64,000 bases of DNA from Flavobacterium sp. 9R (GTDB lineage Bacteria > Bacteroidota > Bacteroidia > Flavobacteriales > Flavobacteriaceae), in contig NZ_LR733413.1 in NCBI RefSeq assembly GCF_902506345.1, positions 2,726,617 through 2,790,616 of the forward strand, read 5' to 3'. The notes beneath the pieces are model-generated. The model saw nothing but the letters and a program-made list of their open reading frames with translations. It ran no database searches and was not told the DNA's origin. Positions 26,022-38,100 of the stretch are shown piece by piece (position 1 is the stretch's first letter; the number at the start of each line of letters is the position of its first letter). Position numbers and translations under genes: made by a program.

Positions 26022-26129
26022 TCAAGAATGGAATCTTGAAGGGATAACGATTATACAATATATATTGGAACAAAATTATAAATAGGACTTTCTTTCACTC
26101 CATTTTTTTCTCCCCAAAAAGAATGGAGT
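26022..26129 (+). promoter_or_regulatory. Hairpins in the sprD-sprB junction
   Basis: Within the 168-bp gap there is TCAAGA-atggaa-TCTTGA (26022-26039), the palindrome CAATATATATTG (26056-26067), and ACTCCATT (26097-26104) pairing with AATGGAGT (26122-26129), with inner T/A pairs. The last hairpin ends 27 nt before the sprB ATG. No TAnnTTTG box was seen, so these are more likely mRNA processing or translation-control structures than a promoter. Confidence 0.5.
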
Positions 26130-26156
26130 AAAGAGGTAAAATACAATGCCAAAACC

Positions 26157-29100
26157 ATGAAAAAACCTACTATTTTGAAAATGCCACATTTGAATCTCCT
26201 AACACTCTTTTCTAAAAAGACGTGTATTTTCTTCAAGACTATTTTTGTTGCCATGCTTTTTGAGCCAACTAATAAAAAAAGATTCCTATCCAATGCTTTT
26301 GCTATGGTAGGAATTTTGCTTTTTATGGCACAAGGGTCGTATGGGCAGGTATTAAAGTCTTTTGGTAAAAGATATGATGAAACTCTCAAAGGAGATATAT
26401 TAGTTATTGGAAATAATATTTTGAATAGAGATTTTGGAACGAATGGGAACAGAGCTAACGACCCCTATAATATTCAAGGATCCTCTTCAATATATAACGA
26501 GAATACTAATATGAAGTGGATCAATATTGATCCAGATGGAGGTAATAATTTTAACTCTAGTAGTGCAAAACTAACGATACCTGCAGCTAGTCAAAGCTGT
26601 TATAAAATAGTATACGCTGCGCTATATTGGTCAGGTACTTATTCAATATCAGCAACAAATGGTTCTGCTTCGGGTGCTGATCGTTCTAAGATTAATAAAG
26701 TAAGATTTAAAGTTGGTACAGGGAGTTATGTTGAATTAACAGGTAATGTAATCTATGACTACGTTGGTACTTCTGGAGGTACTGGAGCTATGAGTCCTGC
26801 AACTGCACAGTCAGCAAGAAATCCTTATGCTTGTATGCTTGATGTAACGAGTTATGTACAAGCAGGTGGGCCAGTAAGTTATACTGTTGGGAATGTGGCT
26901 TCTTCTGAAGGAGGTCAAAGTACGTCTGCAGGTCATTCAGCGGGTTGGTCTCTTTTTGTGGTATATGAAGATCCTAAACAGCCAAGTAAGTTTATCACAT
27001 CTTTTGATGGTTTTGCTAGAATTAAGGGTGGAGATCCTGCATTTACATTCCCTATTAATGGATTTAAGACTATACCTTCTGGCCCTGTTAAGGCCAAGAT
27101 AGCATTTACAGCATTAGAAGGAGACAATAGAGATGCAAGCGATAATATGGCTATAGTTGGAAATACAATTGCAGGTTCTGTTGCAGAAAGTGTATCAACT
27201 GTGACAACAAATTTAAAACCACGTGCGCCTTTGACTCCTAATATTTTTAATAGTTCAATTAATAACTTAGATGTTAACTTTACAGATAGAGTTCCAAATA
27301 GTTTAAATACTTTTGGTTTTGATACTGGGGTAGTTGAGCTTAAAAATGGTGGTGGAAGCAATACTACAATTAAAAATGGTGAAACAGGTGCAAATATTAC
27401 CTTAAGTACTGGAGCAGATTGGTATTATTTGTTTTTTACTGCACTTGCAGTTGAAGTTATTGAACCAAAAATTATTGTGACCAAGCAGGTTTTTGACGAC
27501 AATAATCAACTAGCCTCAAATACTCCTGTAAAATTAGGAGATATTTTGAAGTATGAACTTCAATTTCAAAATGTTGGGAATGATAATGCCAAAAGTTTTA
27601 CCATAACGGATCAATTGCCTGCTAATACTATTTTTAATTATCCAACAGATATTGAGCAAGTGCCGACTGGTGTTACTCATACTTACAATGCAACAACCCG
27701 TACAATTACATTTACCATTCCGGATAACTTAGTTCAAAAGAATGGAAATCTTAGTGTCCCAATTCGTTTTAAAGTACAAGTAGTACCTACTTGTGCTAAT
27801 TTAACCGAGCCATGTAATAATATTATTAAAAACACCGCAAAATCAAAATATACCGGAGAAATCAATACCAATGGAGGATTGGGATTTGGTGAAGATAGTT
27901 ATTCTTCTTTTTCTGCCTGTAATATAAGCGTGCCAGAATCAACTAATTTTTTAGTGGGGGTAGACGACTGTAAAGCTAGAAATGCAGTATTGTGTGGCGA
28001 CCCTTTGACCATATCAGCAAGTGGGGGGTATGCCTCTTATTCTTGGTCTACCAGTCCTACAGGGGTTCCAGTGATAGGAACTACTCAAGCGATTACTGTT
28101 ACACAACCCGGAACCTATTACGTTAAAAATACCGCAACTCCACCTTGTGTGGATTTGGAGGAAGTGATTACTGTTCAGGGATATGATGCAAAATTTAATC
28201 CATTAATTAAATATGCCGATAATAAAGATGCCGTTACTGACTTGATTCCAGTATGTCCAAATGACGGCTCAGTATTACCTAAGATTTTTTTATGTACGGA
28301 AGATGATAAAGTAGACATTGATTTATCTGATTTGGGTGCTACCAATATTACTTGGGAAACCACTACTTGTGTGGCTGATCCTAATCTGTCGGACTTATGT
28401 GCTAATGAAGACCCAACTTGTACTTGGACACAAGCAGGTCCTCCTGGTGCTACTTTCGTAGCTAACACTGCAGGGCAATACCGTGTCTCTATGTCTTTTG
28501 GAGGTTGTTTTAGTCGTTTTTATTTTAATGTATACGAGAATGGTTTAAAACCTACAGTTTCTAAGAAAGACATTATTTGCGGTAATAATGGAAGTATTAC
28601 AATTGGTGGAATTAGTGGAACAGGATACGAATATAGCTTATCTGAAAATTCAGGCTATACATCCAATAATACTTTTAGTATTGCAACTGCTGGTACTTAT
28701 ACGGTTTATATTAGACAAGTAGGTGTTGCTACCAACCCTTGCCCTTTTAAAGTAGTGGGTATCTCGATTTATAAAATCGATTTTGATCCTATTGCGCCTA
28801 CCGTAACACAACCATTATGTCATGATTCAAAAGGAAGTATAAAAGTATATGGTACTGCTTATAACGGAGCACAATATACTTATGAACTATTCAAAGGAGG
28901 AGTTTCTATTGAAAAGGTGATTAATAGTACGGCTTCAGAATACGAATTTCTGAATAAAGATGCTGGGTCTTACACCTATACAGTAACCACTTTAGATGGT
29001 TGTAGCTACAATGGAGTTGCCGAAATTATTGCCCCAGCTGCCCTAACTGCTGTGGCCTCTATTACGAAACCCTTAACTTGTAGCGATGGAGAAATTACTG

Positions 29101-32100
29101 TTACACCAAATAATGGCACTGCTCCATTTAATTATTTTATAAACGGGTCTACAACGGCTCAGACAGATCCAAAGATTGTAGTTACTACTGCGGGTACTTA
29201 CTCTATTAGAGTGGTTGATGGTAATGGTTGCGAGGTAACGATATCTCAAAGAATCGATGCCAACCCAAAACCAGTATTTACCATTGCTAAAACAGATGTG
29301 TTATGCTACGGAGCTAAATCAGGAGTAATTACTTTTAACGTGACCAATGCTAATGGATATACTTTGGCATATAGTATTGACAATGGTGTAACGTATGTTG
29401 CCAATGGAACTTTTTCTAGCTTAGCCCCAGGTACCTATAAACCAATTTTAAGATACACTTTAAGTGGTGTAGACTGCTTTGAAACACAACCTGATATTAC
29501 CATTACAGAACCTGCTGCTGCACTAACTGCTTCTGCAGGGGTATCAGAATTGGCGGGTTGTGGTCCTGCACGTGAAGGAAAGGTACGTATCACTAATCCA
29601 CAAGGAGGTGTTCCTCCTTATGAATATAATTTTAATAATCCAGCTAATGCTTCTGATTGGACCACGGTTAACGATGCATACAAAGCACCAGGAACGTATA
29701 CTTTGTATGTAAGAGATGCTAACGGTTGTATTTTTAGTGCACCAGTTACTTTAGACCCAGAACCAGCTGAACCTGTAATTAACGCTACACCATTAATTGA
29801 TTTTAATTGTGATGGAACAGCTACAAGTACCGTTACAGTTGCTAATCCACCTAATGCCTCTTATACTTTTGATTACTATTTGGATGGTGTTAAAAATACC
29901 AATGTACCCAATAATGTTTTTGTTAATGTTCCTTCAGGTTCATATTCTATTTCAGTAGAATATAAATTAAATTCCGTTCCTACTTTTAGTAATTTATTAT
30001 TTGAAGATTTTGGAAAAGGAACATACACCACATCGCCCGGTATTAACCCAGCTTATTGTTTTGCTGATGAAACAACAACTCATTTGAATCCATCGTATGC
30101 ATGTAATAAAGATGAATGGATTAATGATGGTGAGTATGCTGTTGCCAGCTCTATTCGAACTAATTTTGGTGGAGCTTGGATAAGGAATCCTAAAGATCAT
30201 ACTGTCCCTTCAGATCCATTAGGGCGTTTTCTTTGTGTAAACGTTGGAGGTACAGCCGGTATAGGTGGAGTTTTATATAGCAAGCCAATTAAAAATGTTA
30301 TCCCTAATCAAGATGTAAGAGTATCTATTTGGGCACTCAATTTAATTGTTGCAAGTAGACCTACTTTAGGAGATCCTGACTTGACGATCCAATTATGGAA
30401 AGACTACGGTTTGCCAACAGCTGTGCAGGTAGGAGCAAGTGTAAATACTGGTAGCATTCCAAAAAGTCAAAAATGGGAAAATTACAATTTAACGATAAAT
30501 CCAGGAAATAATACAGATTTAACCTTTTTAGTACGTTCCAATAGTACGATAATTAATGGTAATGATGTATTGATAGATGATATTAATGTTTTTCAACTTC
30601 CAAAAAGTTGTATTTCTTCTAAAAGTTTTCCTCTTACTATTGATACTGGTAAAGCTTTTACCGCACAAATTTCTGGTACCAAAAATGTAACGTGTAATGG
30701 TTTAACCAATGGTGAAATAACCATTAGTGCTACTAATTTTGATACGACTACTGGTTACCAATATTCTACCAATAACGGAGCCACATGGAGTACTGCTTTA
30801 TTTACTTCTCCTGTAACAGTTACTAACTTGGCAGGCGCATTGTATAAAGTAATTGTTCGCCCTGTAGGTTCTGCAGTTGCGGCTTGTGCTAAACCATTTG
30901 ATGTAAACATTAGTGCACCAGCTGCTGTGACATTAAGTGCTTCAGTTACTACACAACCTACTTGTACCACTGGAGCTACTATTACTGCTATTGGCGGTGG
31001 CGGAACACCAGCCTATCAATATGAATTACGTCAGTCAGACGGAATAAATGTAGTTACAGCTTATAGTAATAATGGTGGCGTATTTACCAATGTTCCTTCA
31101 GGAAGCTATACTGTTTTTGTTCGTGATGCAAATAATTGCCAAATTCCTGTTGGTGTAAGTGTAAGTGTAACTGCACCACCAGCATTAACTGCGGCAGTTG
31201 TTCCTAGTACAGCACTTTGTTTTGATCCGACTACTGGTGCGCAAATCAATGTGTCTATTACAGGAGGCACTGCACCTTACAGTTACCAAACCCGTTTGAA
31301 CGGTGGAGCTTTTAGTGCTTCTAGCGCGACGTTTACTACACTATCTTTTACCCATACGGCTGCTGTAACAGGTAATTATGTCTTTAGAGTAACCGATAAT
31401 AATGGTTGTTCTTTTGATACAGTGCAACAAGTGATTAATGCAAAAGTTACCGCAAATGCGCAAGTAACAACTGATTTGGATTGTGATCCAGCCCCAAATG
31501 ACCAAGCGATTATCTCTGGAACCATATCTGGTGGAACGACACCATTTACTGTGGTACTAACGTCGGGACAAACAACAGGAACACTTGTTGGACCTTTAGG
31601 GACTGCAACTACTTTTACCTATACTACAGGGGCTTCAGGTACGTATCAATTTGAAATTACTGATGCTATTGGTTGTAAAACCACCACTTCTGCTACCATC
31701 AATGCAAAAGTTGCTGTGACGGGTAATGCAGTAGTAACTAATGAAACTTGTGAGACATTAAACAATGGTAGTGTGACTTTGCAAGCACTTACTGGAGCAG
31801 CTCCTTTTACTTATAATTTTAATAATTTAGGATTTTCTGGGACAGCAACCTATGGTTCATTGTCTGGATCTGTGGCTGGAACTTCGTACCCTTATCAAAT
31901 CAGAGACAGAAAAGGATGTATTTATGATGGTACAGCTGTTGTTTTTGAACCTACTCCAATAACCCTTTCAGCTAGTATAACAACCCCTTATACTTGTACG
32001 ACTAACGGTACCATTACGGCTTTGGCTTCGAATGGAAATGGTGGATTTACTTATGTTTTGAAAAGAACCGTTTTGGCGGTAGAAACAACCGTTGCTACCA

Positions 32101-35100
32101 ATACCACTGGAATTTTCCCTAATTTGAGCGTAGCAGGAAGCTATACGGTAACCGTTACCGATGCTAAAGGATGTTCACGTACTTCTTCTCCAGCTATGGT
32201 AATTGATGCTTTGACGCCTCCAACGGCAATGACGTTTACTAATACCCCAGTTACCTGTCCTGCAAATAAAACAGACATCACAATTAATAGCGTCACGGGC
32301 GGTTCTTTACCATTAGAATATAGAATTAGTGCTCCGGCTGCTGCAGTAACGCTGTTTCAGTCTAGCGCTACTTTTACCAATTTAGACCCTGGAGTTACTT
32401 ATCGTTTTGAAGTAAGAGATGCTAAAAATTGTCTTTTCTCTACGACCAAAACTGTACCAGTATTACCAACACTTTCTGCAAGTGGAGTAGTGGTGAGCAA
32501 TGTAGTGTGCGTTGGTGATAACAACGGATCTATTAGATATACTGTTAGCGGATTTGGCAACAATACTCCTTATTCTTATACTATAGATGGTGTTTTACCT
32601 GCAAGTACAGGTACTTATCCAGCAACAGGGAGTACATTTGATATTACAATTAGCGGTTTAGCTGCTGGGCCTCATATCTTAGCAATTACCAATACTACGA
32701 CCAATTGTAGTGCAACGGCTTCTGCAACAGTAGCAGCACCAAGTGCAGCTTTGGCTATTACCCCTCCAACTATTTCACCTATTACTTGTACTAAAGCTAC
32801 AGCAAGTATCACCATCAATACCGCTGGTGGATGGGGATCTAATAGTTATACCGTTACAGGAACTGCACCAGTAGTGGCTCCAGTAACACAAAGTACTAGA
32901 ACTTTTAACAATCTGGCAGCTGGTGATTATACCGCTTCTGTTACAGATGCAAATGGTTGTTCCCGTTCAATAAATTTCACAATTGCACCTTACACGACTC
33001 CTATAGTTAGTGCAACTGTAAATGGACAATGTACTGCCACAGGAAGTTCTTTCCAAATCGTGGCTACTGCAACGGGTGGTTCAGGTACTTATACCTATTC
33101 TATCAATACAGGTGTCGCTCCAACTGGTGCTTTACTAGATACGTTTACCGTTGCGCCTGGAACGTACACCATTACTGTAAGAGATGCTTTTGGTTGTACA
33201 GATACTGAAGTTGTTACCGTAAATCAAGTATTAGCAGCAACCGCTGTTAGAACTAAAGATATTACTTGTTCAACACCAGCAGAAGCTACTGTTAGAGTTG
33301 ATGTTACAGGTGGTAAAGCAGATTTTGGATATAGAGTGAATATTGGTGGAACAGGTTTTTCTGGTCCAGTAATTCCTTTCCCAACTGCAGGCTCATCAAC
33401 ATTGAATTACACTGCTACATCTTTAACGGGAACTTCATATCAATTTGAAATTACCGATGCTAATGGTTGTACAAGAGTTACTAATACTGTAAATACTAAT
33501 ACACCAACTCCAGTTGCTGCTACAACATCGATAACAGATTTGACATGTTATCAATCAGGAAATGGTGTGGTAACTATAAATCCTTCGGCAGGTGTAGCAC
33601 CATTTGAATTTAGTTTCAATGGTTCTGGTTTTTCTACTGTTTCTACTTATTCTAATCTCGCTGCTTCTACAGGTCTTGGTTATCCTTATGTTGTAAGAGA
33701 TAGTAAAGGATGTTTATACCCAGGATTTGCAATTGTGAATCAACCTACTGAGATAATTTATACTGTTACCCCGGTTAATATGACTTGTTCTGCGGCAATT
33801 GTAGCTGGTTCAATTACAGTTAATACAATTACAAACGGTAATGCGCCTTTCAATTATACTCTGAGAAACCTTACAACAGGTGTAGTTTTAACACATTCAG
33901 ACCCTACAGGTGCCAGTCATACATTTCCTAACTTAGGATTTGGTAATTATGAAGTAATTGTTTCGGATAATACAGGCTGCTCTAAGACAACGACTGGTAT
34001 ACAAGTACTTTCTCCACCGGAGGATTTGGATATAAATCTACTTACTACAGCCGACTGTACAAATGGAGCTACAATCATTGTGAGTATTAATCCTTTGGTT
34101 GTTCCTCCAACACCAAATTATGAGTTTGGTATTTTCGATTTAGCTGCATTTCCGTATAGTAGTATTTTTTTAGCTCCAGATGGTGCTACTTCACCAAATA
34201 ATATGCGAAGAACTTTCACAAACCTTACTCCAGGTGTGGTGTATACCTTTGTGGTTAGGGACAATATAACAGGTTGTTACTATTTTGAAAAAGCTGCAGG
34301 TCCTGTGCCTCCAGTAACTACATTAACTTCTAATCCTATTATTGCGAATAATGTAACTTGTACAGGTACTGCTACTGGTAGCGTAACCTTTACTCTAAAT
34401 AATTATAATGCAACAGCCGTTAATTGGGAAATATTTAGGAACCAAACCAATGCTACTACCGGAATTACAGGATCAGTAGTAACACCAGCGCCGTCAACTA
34501 TAACAACTTCGCCAGGCTTAACGCCAGGGCAGTACTATATTACGTTTACTGAAGTTGGCGGTTCAAATCCAGGTTGTACAAGTGCATCTGCTGTTTTTAC
34601 CATAACAGAGTCTCCAGTACTTTTAGATTTAAATGCTTCTGCAACTAAAAATGACAATTGTAATACTAATGCTGGTCAAATTGTTGGAGTGGCAAATGGA
34701 GGTACTGCGCCGTATAGTTTTATACTTAATAATTCAAGTACGGCTCCATTAGTAGGTGATCCTTTATGGAATTCACCTAGTACATTTAATGTAGAATCAG
34801 GAAGTTATTACGTTTGGGTTAAAGATAGTAGAGATTGTATTGTTGGTGAACCAGTAAATGTTATACTAGATCCTTCACCTGTTATTGCTATATCAAATGT
34901 GGTTAATTGTGCTGCTGAAGGAGCATTCTCACTTGATGTAGACTTAACTTCACCAGGTGTAGGTCCTTATACTATTTCGGTAAATGGTGGATCACCACAA
35001 AATGTGGGATCTTTCCCTTATACTGTTTCTGGATTGAGTTCAGGACCTCAAAATATTGTTGTATACGATGCCAATGGTTGTCCTTCTAATAGTCCAGCTT

Positions 35101-38100
35101 TAACATTACATAAAAAATTATCAGTAATTGCAGAGCGTACCAAAGAGCTGGATTGTACGACTTCGCCAGATGGGTTAATTACAGTGACGGTATCAGATGG
35201 ATTATTTACTGCATCGGATGCTACGCCTGATTTTAGATATGAAGTATCTATCAATGGCGCGCCATATTTAGCTCCGGTTAATTTTGCTAATGACGATAGA
35301 GTTTTAACATACCCTGTCACTACAGCGGGTACTTATCAATTTAGAATTACGGATTTAAATAATTGTACAGTTGAAAGCACGGTTGTAGATATCGCAGCTA
35401 TAGTTAATCCAACTGCAACTACTGTGGTAACGCAACCAACTTGTGTAGGTTTAGCAGATGGTTCTATCAAAATTACGGCTACTGGAGGGGTTCTACCTTA
35501 TGAGTATAGTATTGATGGAGGAACGACTTGGCAAGATTCTAATGAATTTACTGGACTTGCTGCGGTAACAGTCAATTATATTGTTAGAGATGCTAAACTT
35601 TGCCTTTTCAATGGTTCAGAGAATATTATTAACCCATCTCCAGTTGTAGCTTCTTTGACTTCTTTATCTGCCTTTACTTGTTCTCCAACCAATACACCAA
35701 ACGTAACGGTGGTGACTCTTGGGGCAAGTGGTGGAGCAGGAACAGCTCTTGCTGATTACACTTTCAGTAGAGATAATGTCAACTGGTCATCAACCAATAC
35801 TTTTGATGTTATAGATACAGGTGCTACACAAAACCTAACATTTTATGCTAAAGATGCGAATGGCTGTACTGACGATATCGTGATTACAATCAATGCATTC
35901 CCTAAATTAGTGTCGGCTGTAGCGAGTTTAGGTACTCAAGCAGATTGCAACACGCCTACAGAAATTATTAATGTAGCGATTACTGGTGGTGCAACACCTA
36001 CAAATTTCAGTTATCAAGTTGCTATTGATGGAGGAGCATATGGTGCGATAACACCAATTACCCCTGGTGCTACTTCATTCACTTATCCTGCTACACTAAT
36101 AGGAAGTTTTTATGAATTTAAAATAACGGATAATACAACAGGTTGTAGTATTGTTTCAAATGCGTACACCGTTCCAGTATTCAATACAATGACCGTAACA
36201 GCTAGTGCTGCTGCGAATGTAGATTGTACTACAAATGCAACAGGTGCAATTGAAATTAATATTGGCAACTATTCCGGTCCATATACTTATACCATTTTAA
36301 AAGGTGGGGTTCCTACAGCTTTTACAGGCTCAGGAAACACAACGACTAATCCATTGGTACTTCCTCACGGTTTAGTTGCAGGAAATGATTATACCGTAGT
36401 GGTTACTCAAACGGCGTATCCAAGTTGTCCTGGTACTTCTAATGTTGTTATCATAACTGAGCCAGCGGCTTTAGATTTGACTAATCTTAGTGTTAACGTT
36501 AAAAATCAGAATTGTAACACTACAGGAGCAGTACTTACTGTTGATGATACTACTATTGTGGGCGGAACGCCAGGCTTTGAATTTGCTTTTGTGCCTACTG
36601 GAACAAGTCCAATAGGGTTCTACTCACCTTCAAAAACCATTACAATTGCAACGTCAGCTGCAGCTATAACCCCAGATCTAATCGATGTGTATGTAAAAGA
36701 CACTAACGGATGTTTCCGTTTTGTAACAGTGCCAATTTCATTAGATCCATTGCCAACAGTTACAGCAAGTGCTGTTAGTCAATGTCCGTCTCCAACGGGT
36801 TACACGATCATTGCAGTGGGTGCAGGTGGTGTAGGTACGTTAGAATACAGTTTGGATGGCAATAGTTTCCAATCTTCGTCTTCATTAACTGTTACTGCGC
36901 CTGGTGATTATGATGTTTGGGTAAGAGATGCTAATGGTTGTATTGCAAAAACAACTGCACCAGTAACAATTTTAGAACCTTTACAATTACAAGCAGACGT
37001 TACCACATTATCTACTTGCTTAAATGCAGACGGTGTAGTGACCCTAACAGCTAGTGGAGGATCAATACCATCCAACTATGAGTATAGTAGTAATGGTACT
37101 ACCTATGTGTCTTCAAATGTATTTGGAGGCTTAGCAGCAAGTGTGACTCCTTATACTTTCTATGTACGAGATATCACAACAACTTGTGTTAAATCTGTCG
37201 ACGTGATTATGTTATTGCCTAATACAGCTATTGATTTTGTTCCAGTTGCTACTCCAGTAACTTGTGACGGAGGAAATGATGGTACCATTACAGCTAATAT
37301 GGCTCCTTCAACGTTGACGGTAAATAATAATCCAATTTATACTTATGCATTATCAGGCACTACTGTAGGTGGAATAGCGGTGACCATTCCTTTAACAGGA
37401 ACGCAACCTTCTCCTTTATTCAGTGGCTTGGAAGCAGGTACGTATACTGTTACGGTTACTTCTGGAAGATTGTGTACAGTTTCACAAACTATAGATGTTA
37501 CCCAGTCTGCACCAATTGTAGTGCCAGCTCCAACAGTAGTTCAATTTGCTTGTACAGCTGGTAACACAGGTAACTTAGCTACGATTACGGTAGATCCAAC
37601 TTTAGTTACAGGTGGTTCAGGTACGTACTTGAATTATGAGTTTATCAAAAATGGTACTCAAGTTCAATTTGGAAGTAACAATGTCTACACCGAAGCGGAT
37701 CTTTTAGGAGGTTCTTATATCGTAAATGTATATGACGATAAAGGATGTATCGGAACGTCAACGGCTTCAATTGACATTGCTCCTTATATCCAATTGGATC
37801 AAGTGAATGTGGTAGTAGATCAAGCAATTACTTGTACTAATTTAGAGAACATTACCGTTACGGCTACAACTATAGGTGGACCAGCAACCAATTTACAATA
37901 TACGTTGGTTGATGTTACTTATGATGATACAACTACGCCACCAACGGTGATTAAAGGAAGTGTTTATCCAGCAGTAACTAATGCAACAGGTATCTTTACT
38001 AACTTGCCAGTAGGTAACTACGAAATCACAGTGAGAAACTTAGATACGAATTGTGAAATCATCGGAGTACACTACGTGAATAACCCAGACACTTTCGACT

